The position numbers and the translations under genes are program-made. A model generated the notes under the pieces. The model did no database searches, was not told the origin of the DNA, and saw only the letters and a program-made list of their open reading frames with translations. From contig JAWZYU010000011.1 of the NCBI GenBank assembly GCA_038380435.1, forward strand, positions 75,203,501-75,267,500: DNA of 64,000 nucleotides. The letters are read 5' to 3'. Positions 33,013-44,459 of this stretch are shown here, in pieces (position 1 is the first letter of the stretch; each line of letters opens with the position of its first letter). The DNA is from Ryuthela nishihirai (lineage: Eukaryota; Arthropoda; Arachnida; Araneae; Heptathelidae).

Positions 33013-35401
33013 CAGGCCTGGGCAACCTTTCCTAGTTCGGGGGCCAAATTATCGTTCTGTCTCCGAGTCAAGGGTCGGACCAAATTATTAAATAAAATAA
33101 ATTAATATTAAATGAATTAAAACAAGTTGCTACTTCATATTTCATTTATTTATATTATAATGCTTTGGTATAAAGCTCTAGATAAATTTTATGATATAAT
33201 CAACGACATAACAATTTAATGTGAAGATTAGCCTTGTACTTGAACTACGAGATTATCAATATTGACGTGAATATTACTTTAGGATAATCGCATAGAATTA
33301 TCGAGGTTTCCGTCCGTTTTTCTTGCCCGAATTTTTGATTTATTGTATTTCATCCTCGAAAAAAAAAACTGTTCACACATATATGTGCTGCCGAAAAGAC
33401 AAATGATTTTTCTTGAAATGGCACGTAAATTTGTATATTTTTCTTCCACCAAATAAAATTTATAAAAATCCGTCAAAGCAATATTGTTAAATTGTGATTT
33501 TAGCACTGAATCCGCCTGAAGCTCCATAAGTTCCATTTGTAAGTTTTCTGGCACATTATTTGCATCAGCATCTATCGGACGAGCAAATATAGCGAATGTG
33601 GAGTCTTTGTTTTGGAAGTCGGCAAACCTTGTATCAAATTGCTCTATTAGTGCTTCAGTTCATCTCCATAACAATTATAAGGGATATTTTTATGAGTTAC
33701 TAGAGTAGGAGAATGATAACAATTTTTAGCTCTTATCTGACTTTCCAACAATCTTAGTTTATTAAAAAAGCTTTGACATGTCCGTGCAGTTCATGAACCA
33801 ATTGTCCTTGCTTTTTGCAATTTAAGATTCAGTTTGTTTAGGTATCCGGAGACATCTACAAGGAATGCTAAATCACATTCCCACTCATCATCTTTTACTT
33901 GGTTAATTGTGTTTCCTTTTATGTCCATAAAATCTGCAATGTCTTGTCTCAGATCATAAAATCGTTTTAACATTTTACCTTTACTCAACAACCTCACTTC
34001 ACAATAATAAGACCCATCTTCATAATTCGAAAATAGGTCTGCGAAATACTCCTTAAATTGGCGGTGATTAAGTGCACGTGACTTAATAAAGTTAATACTG
34101 GCTATTACAACCTCCATAACATTTGTGAATTTAATCGATTTTGCACACAGTTTCTGTTGGGGGATAATGCAGCGAAAAATTGTAAAATTTTCCGGATGGA
34201 TCTGTAGTTGTATTGCTCTTTCATGAACTATTCCAATAAATCCCTTCCTTGCACCAACCATTTCAGGGGCTCCATCAGTGCATATACCAGATAATTAACT
34301 CCATTTAAGCCCAAATCTCTCGAAGACTGTGTTGACTGTTTCAAATACATCTTCACCTGTAGTTGTTCCTTTTAACGGCCGAAGCGCCAATAATTCTTCT
34401 GTGATGTTGAAATTCGCATCAACTCCTCGAATAAATATTGCTAGTTGTGCTCTATCGGAGGCATCGATGCTGTCATCCAAAGCAATTGAAAATGGTTCCA
34501 ATCTATCAATCTTCTCTTTTGAACTTTTTTCTATATCATCAGCCATAATTTCTATCCGTCGGACAACAGTACGTCTCGACAAACGAATATTCTCGAAGTC
34601 TTTTTTCTTTTCAGGACATATTATACTTTCAACATCCAGCAGACATTCTTTGATAAATTCTCCTTCACCAAATGACTTAGAATGCTTAGCGATTTTTTCG
34701 CTTACCACAAAGCTAGCTTTGACAATGCTGTGGTGCTGCATTCTTTGCTTATTGAACATTTGCTGCTGGGTATCAAAGTTCTTCTTCAACTTCTGTATTT
34801 CATCTTTTCGTAGTTGTCCATCAATTTTTTGGTGATCCGCATGTCTCGAAGTAAAGTGTCTCTTCAAGTTGTATTCTTTGTTGACGGATACGGATTCGTT
34901 GCACAGCAAACATACAGGCAAACCTTTATTCAGAATAAAATAATAATCCTCCGTCCAGTTGTCTTGAAATTGATGATTCTCTGCATCTACTTTTCTTTTT
35001 TTTTGGCATACCCCCTGACATTGTCCCAAATTTATAAGCGATATTCAGAGCTTTTAAACAAAATTGTCTTCTACACCGCAGGCGCTGAACAGAACACAAC
35101 ATCAACGCAGGCACCGAACAGAGCACAACATCATTGCAGGCACTGAACAAAGCATAACACCAACGCAAGTACCGAACTGACACGTTGTAACACGTTCACA
35201 CACGCGCTAGTCAAAGTGAGAAAGACATGGTGGGACTTGGTGGGAGAAAACATGGTGATTTTTGCGCAAGTCATATGACGTCCGCTTATGTGAGTTAGTA
35301 GAACACACCATGTTTTCTCCCACCATGAATCAGATAAACTTCGCTGAAATAGATTAGGGTCGGATCAAAAGAAGTAGAGGGCCGGGGGTTGCCCATATGT
35401 G
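33013..35401 (-). mobile_element. hAT transposon (2389 bp), second family, inactive
   Basis: The perfect 8-bp target duplication CTATAAAG lies at 33005-33012 and 35402-35409. The ends are CAGGCCTGGGCAACC on the left and the complement of CACATATGGGCAACC on the right. The transposase is on the - strand at 33279-35029. This family differs from the hAT at 10273 in ends and protein type. It lies inside the zinc-knuckle coding region of jockey copy 1. Confidence 0.93.
33279..35029 (-). pseudogene. hAT transposase (GTF2IRD2/ZBED-like type), broken
   Basis: From 35029 down: a C2H2/BED-like finger (CLLCNES...LKRHFTSRH), a charged linker, and FSIALDDSIDASDRAQLAIFIRG (first Asp region) to 34295. A stop at TGG-TCA follows. 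Then TDGAPEMVGARKGFIG (second Asp region) leads into a 156-residue open part to 33791. Degraded frames follow, and the hATC C-terminal part (33554-33279) keeps STYMCEQFFFSRMKYNKSK. The finger plus TDGAP layout is that of the family domesticated in vertebrates as GTF2IRD2 and relatives. Stops and frame breaks make it inactive. A 168-codon open frame on the + strand here is an antisense shadow. Confidence 0.88.
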
Positions 35402-35409
35402 CTATAAAG

Positions 35410-35840
35410 TGTAAAAACTGTTCACGAAACCACAGGCACAAACATCGCACTGTAAAAGTGTTTTGTTGCCCTAATTGTGGTCTTGAACATCCTGCCACAT
35501 ACGCAAGTTTTAAGGAAAAGCTCAAAGCATGCCAAATTAAAAAACTACATACATACATACATACAGAATTCTCATGTAGCCATTGATTACGGAAGTCCAA
35601 CCAGACTGTGTTAAGAATAACATATCATGGAGAGCCAAGGATTTTAATGATCTTCCTCTCTATTCAGATGAGAATGCCAGGATTTCTTACAAAAGGCCAA
35701 ATGACACGATCTTGTCATCTCAACTTCTGCCCTATTTTGACATTTCGAACTTCCCTCCCCTTCCTAGCTATAAGGAGATGGGAGAAGATCCAACTAGTAA
35801 CACTCAAGCTTTCATAAACAAGTTATTCAGTTTGTCCTGA
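35410..35840 (+). pseudogene. jockey ORF1, zinc-knuckle and C-terminal part
   Basis: Immediately after the hAT target duplication the frame gives CKNCSRNH and then CCPNCGLEHPATY, the second and third Cys/His clusters of a jockey ORF1 knuckle domain. After an ACAT microsatellite (about 35547-35570), a segment ending in a KLFSLS tail is open to 35840. This C-terminal stretch has the disordered, proline-rich look usual for ORF1. Confidence 0.8.
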
Positions 35841-36006
35841 AGTGAATTGATTATATTATTGCTAAGGTTAAACTAACTGAGGAAGAAAGAGAATCATTTA
35901 ATTTTTTTAAAAATCAAATCACCGATTTTATACTCATTTTTCTGTTTTGGAATGGAATTGCAGGAGCTTTCAAACAAATACTTTAGATTAAATAGGTTAA
36001 TTTCCC

Positions 36007-36193
36007 AATACCCCCTCAATCAGCTGCTTGCCATAGAGGTCTGACAGCAGTCTGTCAGTTTAATACGCCACAGTAGAAGGTCTGTGGGGACGGCGGTACC
36101 TCAGCAGAAAAACAACATAAACATCCATGCTGGGGCTCGAACCCAGGTCCCACTGATCAGTAGCCAAGTGCGCAAACCACTCGGTCATGAGAT
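36007..36193 (-). repeat. SINE family B, copy B3, in jockey copy 1
   Basis: It has the same body as B2 and B4 (complement of CCCCTCAATCAGCTGCTTG through GGGGCTCGAACCCAGGTCC). B box on the - strand is GGGTTCGAGCCC at about 36137-36148. It interrupts the start of the jockey ORF2 endonuclease. Confidence 0.88.
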
Positions 36194-36196
36194 AAT

Positions 36197-36362
36197 TGCC
36201 TGTATAAATATAAAATAACATCATAACTTAAATGTCGTTATGTAATAAATATAAAATAACGTTAATTGCGTTATGTAATAAATATAAAAAACATTACGCA
36301 ATTAACGTAAATAACGCTAATTGCGTTATGTAATAAATATAAAATAACGTCAATAACTTAAA
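36197..36362 (+). repeat. AT-rich minisatellite next to the SINE
   Basis: About four units contain GTTATGTAATAAATATAAAA followed by TAACGT-x-AATTGC. One piece (ACGCAATTAACG at about 36296) is inverted relative to the others. It directly adjoins the head end of SINE copy B3. Confidence 0.75.
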
Positions 36363-36909
36363 AAAAAGTTAAAATACCAGGGATTTCCAGTTATAAAACT
36401 AATAAAAAGCACAGAGTCGGGGAGCAGTTCTATTGATAGTCAGAATTTTAATGCAAAGAGAGATTAAACTTCCCCACAATCGTACACTAATGGAAACAAT
36501 TACTGTACAAGTGAAATTAAATATCCAAAATACTACTGTAATATCATCATGTTATAATACTAATGATAACAGTTCTTATAAGATTTTTATGATATACTAA
36601 TGACTTTACACCCATCTAGTATGATGATGGGTGATTTTAATGCACATAATCCTAAGTGGGGTTCCACTACCAAAAACCGAAAAGGAACAGTACTTGGAAA
36701 TGTAACTGATTATTTCCATTTGGTTATTAATAATGATCGATTACCAACCCTTTGGAATGAAAGACAAGACTGTCTCCTCGACCTAATTATGGTAAACTCA
36801 GAAAGAGTTCCTTTATTTGATTGGGCTATCTTGAATGAGATCTACCTTAGCGACCGTCATCCCCTAACCAGAAATCCAACGGTTCCTTCGGCATCGCTTG
36901 ATTTCTAAC

Positions 36910-37470
36910 CCACCACTCTGACCTCTATTTGACCTCAGATGCGACACCAGATCTGAAGCTCCCTGTGATTTCTGAGTTCCATTGCGGGAACTAATATTTA
37001 GATCTTCAGCATTGGTATATCGGGATTTAACCATTGACCTCGAAAGACCATCGCATGCAAAATTTGACAAAATTACGAGATCTACGACTCAAAATACCTC
37101 CAGGCACCAATTTTTAGCCCTCTATCCCTGGTATATCTATATTTGACCTTTGACCTCGAAGGACCAATCACATCCAAAATTCCAGAACATTTTCGATATC
37201 TACGACCAAAAATATTCCCCAGGAACCAATTTTTTGCTCCCTAGCTTCTAAATTTTACTTTTGACTTCGAAGGACCTTCCGGATCTGAAATTTCATAACA
37301 TTTCCGACATCTAGAGCGCGAAAACATATCCAAACACCAATTTCACGGTTTTAGCACTTGTAAATCAAGGTTTAGCCTCTGCGTGTCCTCTATTTAACCT
37401 TAAAGGATACGCCTAAGGTCAAATTTCGAATTTTTTGTGATATCTACGACACGGATTACCCCTAAGTTCA
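36910..37470. repeat. decayed tandem repeat, about 115-bp period, 4-5 units
   Basis: Units share the series TTTGACCT-x-x-GACCTCGAAGGACC, CA-x-ATCCAAAATT, GATATCTACGAC, a CCAGG-x-ACCAATTTTT block and CCCTCTA-x-C-x-CTGGTATATC. Starts fall at roughly 36910, 37028, 37144, 37257 and 37374. Units differ at 20-40% of positions. The array is embedded in the jockey copy 1 endonuclease/linker region, and the protein sequence resumes near 37610. Confidence 0.78.
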
Positions 37471-37609
37471 AATGTTCAGAGCTCTACTATTTCTGCATCA
37501 CAGTCAGAATTAGCATGATTCTATGTCAGCCGTCAATCACTCCCAATCATCTATATATACAGTATATATATGTTTATATGATAATCATTGGTTTAAGTGA
37601 ATTACATAG

Positions 37610-40378
37610 GAGCACTAAAAATAAAACAAACATCACAAACTGGAAAAACTTTAAAGCTTCTCTAGATAATATAGTGGGATAGAAATTATCTCCATCGAAG
37701 AATTGATTTCCTTATTCTAGAGATCAAAACAGGATCTATGTGGATAATTCTAAAAATATGAAGCATAACAAAATTTTTACCAATAGATTAATAGCATTTC
37801 CTATAAAGGTGGAGAGGAGAGCTAAAAAGACAAGAAGACTAGATCATTCAACATAATACAGAAAAATCAATGCCTTTGTTAAAAGGAAATTAAAGAAGTT
37901 AGGAGACAAGTTTGGATGTGGTGGAACTTATTTTGTGAAATCAATGACAGTGTTTTAAGTTCTGAAAACATTTGGAAGAAAATTGAATCCATTGTTCAGC
38001 CAGTCAAGCCTTTCTTTCTTTGGAAAATATTTGGTGTTCGATCTTGACGTTTATGTGGAAGGCCTGGATAACACGTTTGCAAAGTATTTTATTGCACATG
38101 ACTTTTTTTTACCTTCTCCTTTGTTTTTTCAGAATGAAAAAAAGTGTTAAGAGAGCTTAAAAATTTAAAATTTCTTCAGGAGGATTTGAAGAGTTATATT
38201 ACAACTTCAGCTTAGTAGAACTAAAGATAGCACATAGCTGCTGTAATAATTCTACAGCCCTGGTCCAGATGATCCGCCATATAAAGCAATAAAAACGTTT
38301 TCTGACACTACTGTGAAAGGATTATTAGAATTTGTTAATAACGTTTGGTTCAAGGGAGAATCTCAAAAGAGCTGGAATTTATCACATGTTGTATCCAAAC
38401 CCATACCTGAAAAGACTTTGTCTGATATTAAATCTTTTCGACCTATCTCCCTCTGCTCATATATGGGAAAAGTTGTGAAGCGTATGGTCGGTAGAAGACT
38501 CAGCAGGTATATTGAATCTTGAGAGATTCTGTCATCTCGCTTCTCAGGATTAGGATTTGGGAGATTCTCTCAGGACAGTTTTCTTGATTTAATAGCAGAT
38601 GTCGAAGCGAACTTGAAGATAAAAATTAATTATACTATTGCCTTTTTTGGATTTCAAAAAGGCCTATGACAATATGTGGACAGAAGGTTTGCTATATAAG
38701 TGATCAGAACTTAATATTAAACGTAAAATTCTGAGGTACCTACAAAATTTGCTTAGCAATAGTTAAAGTGAAATTAAATGACATTTTATCAGATTCCTTG
38801 GAACTTTAGAGAAGCCTTCTCCAGAAGAGAGTGGGGAGGCTGAACTCTTGGCTGTTTCACAGTTTTCTTTATGACCTTACTGAATCTATTCCGTGTACAG
38901 TTAAATGCTCTATATTTGTAGATGATATCGATATTTGGATATGTGTATCTTGTATCTTTGGAAGAACAACTGTACAAACGCTTTTAAAAATGGAAATTTA
39001 CTTTGATAAACGGGGACTTCGGGTTCTACGGAGAAATCTGTTGTACTCCTTTTTGTTCTCTCCGTAAATTTCCTTCCTGGATTAATAATACTGAATTAAA
39101 ACTGGTTAAATCTCACAAGTTCTTAGGATTAGTATTGGACTCAGAATTTAAATAGTCAGAAGTGAAAAATATTTGGAAGAAATTTCGAGATCATTTTTAA
39201 ATATTGTACGTTGTCTTGCATCTGGAAAACAGCGAACCTCCATAAGAGAGATGTTTATTATTTATACATTGCTAATAAGATCTGGATTGGAGTATCGCAG
39301 ATTCCTTTTAAAAGACGCTTCCTTTTCTATTGCACATAAAATAGAGAAGATGTTAAATAAACTCTAAGGGTTTACGCGACCCAACTCTTACTACCTGTCT
39401 ATGAAGCATTTGAGTTTCACTATTTGCTGAAGCTAACATGGAACCACTTTCTCTGAAGAGGCGTCATGTTCTGTTTAAACATTCTTAAGAATGTTTTTAA
39501 GCAGAAATCATGCCGAGAAGTTGAGAAGATCCTGAATGGAAGACAAGGGAAAACTGCTAGAATTTTTGAATCTGTTAGAAACTTTCCCCTTTTTTTAAGA
39601 AATTCGAAATCTTCAAAGATCTATTGAGCTCCAAGCCACCTTGGAAGTTCAGAGAGATTCCTTTGTTTCTATCATTCAAGGTATCATTATTAAAAAGGAA
39701 CAAGATGCCAAGTTTTAAAATCATTAGCAAAATATTATATTCAAAATTTATATACTTCTTTTCTAAAGATCTTCCCGGATGGATCTATGGACAGAGATCA
39801 AGGAAAAGCATCAGCTGCAGCCTAGATCCCATCGCAAAATTTATACCAGGCAGGGAGAATGCTTGATCACACAGAAGTCTATTTGACAGAACTTGCGGCT
39901 ATCGAAATAGCATTAAAATGATATTTTAAAAATAATTGTCAGAAAAAGTTATTTTAACTGATTATCGATCGGTGATCCAATTTGTACAGGGTTACCCAGA
40001 AAGATCAAGTAATGTTGAACTACTCTTAAATATTTTAAAATTGGCAAATTATATCATGGATAGAGAAGTTGAATTAATTATTCAATGGGAACTAGGTATA
40101 TTACCTTTAGAGATAACGAAATCGTTGATAGAATGGCTAAGAAAGCTCCGTTACATAAAGATTTCTTCGTGATTCCCAGTGGAACGTTTTCTTTATATTT
40201 AGGAAGAAACAAATTCTGAGGATAAATTTTCTTAATCTCTTTTCGGTTAATTCTTTTTCACACTTAAATAAACGTAGTTTGGTCATTCCAAGACTTTGGA
40301 TTTTAAAGAAAAAAAATTGTTACCATCACCTGGAATACGATTAAATGCTCAAATGTCCAGACCGTGAAACTTGTGGTA
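37610..40378 (+). pseudogene. jockey ORF2 reverse transcriptase and RNase H, degraded
   Basis: It resumes with a TNITNWKNFKASL block, equivalent to TINWKKFKND in copy 2. Reverse-transcriptase pieces follow in changing frames: SFRPISLCSYMGKVVKR near 38430, FLDFKKAYDN near 38650 (first catalytic block), and a degraded FVDDIDIW near 38917, which is the Y/F-x-D-D box. RNase H traces are PDGSM near 39775 and YLTELAAIEIALK near 39880. More than a dozen stops and shifts show great age. Confidence 0.8.
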
Positions 40379-40731
40379 CAGTCGCTCAAAAAAAGTATCC
40401 GAACACTATGGTTGATTACAGAATTCAGAAAAACTATCTAGCAACGATTTTTTTAGACATTAGTGATCTGGCAACCTTCGTGTCACGTGATTACAGAATT
40501 CAGGAAAAATATCTGGAGCGTGTACAGCAACTGTACACGCTCCAGTTACCGTTCACAGCAAACTGGAGCGTGTGCAGTAACTGCACACGCTCCAGTTTGC
40601 TGTGAACGACAATCTTCGTGTCACGTGACACAAAGATTGCCAGATCACTAATTTCTAAAAAAATCGTTGCTAGATATTTTTTCTGAATTCTGTAATCAAC
40701 TATAGTGTTCGGATATTTTTTTGAGCGACCG
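40379..40731. mobile_element. CAGTCGCTC foldback element, copy G (353 bp)
   Basis: TA flanks it at 40377-40378 and 40732-40733. The left end is CAGTCGCTCAAAAAAAGTAT and the right end the inverted complement, TTTTTTTGAGCGACCG (one change in the last four bases). Between the arms lie a GGAGCGTGTACAG/CTGTACACGCTCC hairpin and a GGAGCGTGTGCAG/CTGCACACGCTCC hairpin, each nested in inverted flanks. It interrupts the 3' part of jockey copy 1. Confidence 0.9.
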
Positions 40732-40900
40732 TACAAGAGAGCCAGTTAGTTAGGTGCTGTTAAATTGTGATAATTACCATATCCCTAGAATGCAAATGAT
40801 CAACTCTTTAGATACTATAGAAATTCATGAGTTAATAATAAATAATTTATTAGGACACCAGAATTTAGATAAGAGGAAATTTTATTTTAAATTTTTTTAA

Positions 40901-42039
40901 AATATTTGAAAGCTTCGAAATTATATTGAAGAATTTAACTGTGTGTTCATTACAAGTAAAAGTGATTTTATGGATTAACATGAATCGTCTGATAGAAATT
41001 TCAAAAGTGTTGGTTTTTAAAAATTGATAAGTGAGGACGAACAGTTCTTACTCTGAAATTAGAGTGTGTCAATTTTTAATTCGAAAAGGAAATTCAAAAT
41101 TTTGATTGTGAAATTAAAAATTAAAATTCGTGTCGAGAGGGCGAGAAGCAGTATAATAATTTCCATTCCGTTTTAGAAGTCTTTTAAAATATTTCGAAAA
41201 ATGCATGAAATATATTTTTTGGGCAATTTTTTGCCTCTATAACTCTTACTGGCATTGTCATAGGGGGAGGGGGGCATGACCCCTCGCCCCCTCCCTAGAT
41301 CCGACCCTGATAACAACTCAGCATTCTTTTATGCATGAGAAACAGAAAGAAAAGTTAATGCTATGAATAATAAGTGCAGAGCTTGCTTTTTCGCAAACTT
41401 CGAATACGCCTGCATCCCTGCAAAATATGTATGGAAACAGATGAAATCAAATGTCTACATTGCTTGCATCAATTCCAACTTGCATTGTCACAGACAATGT
41501 TAGCATTTGTCCAAGCAGTGCCGAAATGCATGAAGAATTTTTCTGTTATTTTCATCGAGTACTTCACGTTGGATGTTTTCTGCCCCCTTGGTTTTTGACA
41601 TTCCTTAAAAGATTTCATTTGCCAATAGCATTTCAGTAAAAACACACGCTCCTCTGTTAGATACTGCATAATTGTGATCTACATGAACCCTTTATACTTA
41701 GACCAAGATTCAGTGTTTAAATGGGAGAAAAGGAAACAATGAAGCAATTGAAGGTATGATGGCTTCACCTCCATGACCACACATTGTTTCACATGGCTGA
41801 AAATAGGTTAAGTCAGAATTTCGATTGCTTACATACATATTTTGCGGAGGTACACATTTAGTGGTAGGGGTGCATAGGAAAAAAATGAATGAAAATACCC
41901 TATATACTAAAGTTAATGATTGGTGATGAAAAAATGGTGCTATTTTATGTGAGCTTAAATTGAGAATTTGCTGAGGAAACGGATATGTTATTAAAGAGAA
42001 AATGACAGGTGGAGTTTATTTTAGTATTTCTTTCAAAGT
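40901..42039. other. unassigned stretch with a relative of the 25-kb inverted repeat
   Basis: Around 41160-41300 the sequence resembles one arm of the repeat at 24953-25800 (GAAAAATGCATGAAA and a G-run/C-run segment). Otherwise nothing is recognised. Confidence 0.4.
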
Positions 42040-42050
42040 TCCTGAAATGA

Positions 42051-42410
42051 TTTGGGTTATTTTACCTCTGAGCGGTACTATTTTTGCACACTATGTGCTA
42101 AATGCCAGTTACAAGGATTCCAAGGGATGGAGAAGGTTGGAGAAGGAGACACTGTATAGCTCTTAGGAGACAGATGGAAACCTCCCATCAAGGCTATCCA
42201 GTGTGTTCCTTAACGTGCATAAGATATGTCTGCGCACGGGACCACGGTTTAACATCCCGACCGACGGGCTGCATCATTAAAAGGGAATTAGTGGCTCTTT
42301 CTCACGGAGTTCAAAGTGGGGTTTAGTGGAGATCAATCTTAGGGCTGGTACAGGTGGAACTCGAACCTGGACTCGATCATGGCGCACTACCAACTAACCC
42401 AACCCCGCAC
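42051..42410 (-). repeat. SINE family A, full length (copy A6) with target duplication
   Basis: The complete body is present in reverse orientation, with the tRNA-like head at the right (B box GGTTCGAGTTCC read at about 42355-42366). It is flanked by TCCTGAAATGA (42040-42050) and TCCTGAAGCGA (42411-42421), an 11-bp duplication with two mismatches. Confidence 0.88.
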
Positions 42411-42421
42411 TCCTGAAGCGA

Positions 42422-44192
42422 CCAGCACCTTAGCGAAGTATCGTTGAAGTGTGTAAACTGGATGTTAATTAAATCTCCTTTAAAAAAAGTGTAAGTTATT
42501 CTTTATCATTAACTTTTATGTTAAAGTATTTATTTAATTATTTTCTAATTTTTCCCTACATTTCTTAAACTAGTTTAAATTACTTTTCTATTAGGAACAG
42601 CACTTTCATTCTCCCCGAGATTTATAATAGCATATTTTAGTCACGATGCAAAGATAAGCGAATGGGAAAAAAGCAATTCGAAAATGACATGCAGATGAAA
42701 GGGCGATAATGCAGCGTGACGTCATTGGTGTGCTGTATTTGAGATGGATACGTCAGTTGGATGCTACAACAGCGCTCTGCTTTGGAGATTTAGGGAAACA
42801 ATAGGAAAATATCCTTCATTAGAAACTCACAGCTCTTCGATGAAAACTGTAAAAAAGTAATAAAATTATATTTTGAAAACAGTTGTTTGAAATCGGCAAC
42901 TAAATATTTTTAAGTTCCGATTTGTACTTATATTTTTTTTATTTTTGCCGGTTAATTCAGAGAGGAAAAAAGATTTGTTATCGATTATTTAACGAGGTGT
43001 AAAGTAAGGCATATTTGAAGAATGTACCACTGCTTTAATTACTGAAAAATCATAAGTCTGAAACATATATTATTTATATGAAATCAGTTCCTTTAAACAC
43101 CAGAATAAAAACATTCACATTTAAGTATTGCGAACAGTTTCCATTTCGTGTTGGAAACTGGAAATAATTTGCAAAAATGTCGTTAGCTTTATCAGTAACA
43201 TTCTTTCACTGAGTTTTCCAAGCAGTGAGAGCAGAAAAATCCCTGTTTCGAAAGTTTTTGAATTGCTCTGAAATAATTTCGGAAATTCTTTTCGACTTCT
43301 TCTATTCCTTCGACATAAAAAGAAAAAACAGATAGTTTAGTTTCGCTTCTAGAAAACGTGCCCTTCAAATCCTAATAAAGGAGTTCCCCTGAAGGAAAAT
43401 TCAAGTGCCTTAAAGCATGCTCTTGTTGTTCTGCGTTTTTAATGCAGAGTATGATAACGATTAGAAAGTGCAGGAAATTCACGAGACGGCAAAGGAAGTG
43501 GTGAAAATGAAGACCTATGCAAAGCAGTCATAACCAGGAAGAAGTCAGCGTACTGTGTTTATTGAAAATGCTCCCGAACTCAGCGAATATAAAAATAACG
43601 ACCATCGCCTGAGGGCTAAACAAACAGATTGATCGAATCTCGTTGGCAAAAGCGCGTTCTAAGTTATTTTTCCCCCCATGGAGAACTGGAAAATGCAGAG
43701 GAAGAGTGAAGTGTCTCGAAATGAAAAACAAAAGGAAAATCAAGACTTTGTACCGGATCTTGTAAATAAGACGTCGAGTTTTTTCGTTTTCAAAGATGCA
43801 AGCTGAATTAAACATTGCAGATTTTAAAAATGTTTCATAGTGGTCTTTTTTTTTCATTTCTTGGCAACTGATCAATATCTCCTCTTAGCTCATTAATTTC
43901 TTTTCTTATGGAATAGAATTTTCAGTTTTATTGCTTCTAAAGTGAATTAACTAGATTCTCTCTATAAAAAGTATAACGATAGTTCATTAACGAGTGACTA
44001 AAGGAGCCTTCTGTATCAGAGTTATGTCTAGGGATTTGCTCAAATTGACGGCAATTTTGAAATATATTCAGGGACGAATTGTTTTTCTCTATCTTCGTAT
44101 TAGCTGTTTCCAGAACTAACTAGTAAACATAATGTAACTAACATAACTAGTAACATAAGGAGCAAAGAAATAAGTGTGGGAGTTGTTTATAT
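42422..44192. other. unassigned stretch
   Basis: AT-rich. A 115-codon open frame on the - strand (43528-43875) carries no family motif and is probably chance. No repeats were recognised. Confidence 0.45.
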
Positions 44193-44260
44193 TTTGCTTC
44201 TTAACGGCGCATTTATTGGACACAATGGGATGAATGACCACAGTGATTCGCAAAAACGGC
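44193..44260 (-). repeat. SINE family A, short tail fragment (A7, left piece)
   Basis: TTAACGGCGCATTTATTGGA and CACAATGGGATGAATGACCA match the tail region of family A in reverse orientation. Similarity fades after about 44260. Confidence 0.5.
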
Positions 44261-44357
44261 TTCGTTGCTCATTTAGAGTAGATCGCAGCGGTGCATGTGC
44301 CCAAAGACACAGCGATGAAATCAGACAGATTGTGAACAGTCAGTTTGGTCGTCCCTC

Positions 44358-44425
44358 TTAGGGTCTGGGGCGGGGATGGCTCTGTTGGCAGCTTGTCAAC
44401 ATCCTAATCTGCAGATCTCTTGGCA
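44358..44425 (+). repeat. SINE family A, head fragment (A7, right piece)
   Basis: GGGGCGGGGATGGCTCTGTTGGCAGC followed by CTAATCTGCAG matches the tRNA-like head of the family (GGGGCTGGGAGTGGCTCAGT at 47252) in the + orientation. Together with the left piece it gives two opposed fragments about 100 bases apart. Confidence 0.6.
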
Positions 44426-44454
44426 TCCAAATCTGCAGATCTCTTGGCATCGTT
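44401..44454 (+). repeat. 27-bp tandem duplication
   Basis: Two adjacent copies of AATCTGCAGATCTCTTGGCA plus flanking TC/CC bases. The unit includes the CTGCAGATC end of the SINE head fragment, so the duplication probably happened after that insertion. Confidence 0.8.
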
Positions 44455-44459
44455 TTCAC

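Larger units (their letters stand above)
35940..36905 (+). pseudogene. jockey ORF2 endonuclease domain, degraded, split by a SINE
   Basis: A W-N-G-I-A-G-A-F stretch near 35950 corresponds to the Q-W-N-C-x-G start of apurinic-type endonucleases. After the SINE the domain continues and from 36600 is open: MMMGDFNAHNPKWGS, the conserved G-D-F-N-A-H block, then LDLIMVNSERV and SDRHPL, the S-D-H-x-P block with Arg in place of the His position. It stops just before the 115-bp tandem repeat. Confidence 0.82.
32169..40900 (+). mobile_element. jockey-type non-LTR retrotransposon, copy 1, split by four insertions
   Basis: A gag-like ORF1 (from 32169) and an ORF2 with endonuclease, reverse transcriptase and RNase H regions are spread over 8.7 kb on the + strand. 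The order and content match copy 2 at 51616-57650. The length is due to a 2.4-kb hAT element in the ORF1 zinc knuckle, a family B SINE at the start of ORF2, a decayed tandem repeat in the endonuclease region, and foldback copy G near the 3' end. Stops and frame changes are abundant, so it is long dead. The 3' end is uncertain. Confidence 0.85.

Noticed and set aside
34329..34835. 168-codon open frame on the + strand
   Set aside because: It is the exact antisense of the hAT transposase segment, which has recognisable motifs on the - strand.
40345..40736. Overlapping open frames of 62-86 codons on both strands
   Set aside because: By-products of foldback copy G. Both strands are open because the element is an inverted repeat.
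43528..43875. 115-codon open frame on the - strand
   Set aside because: No motif, skewed composition and no sign of splicing or conservation. Likely chance.
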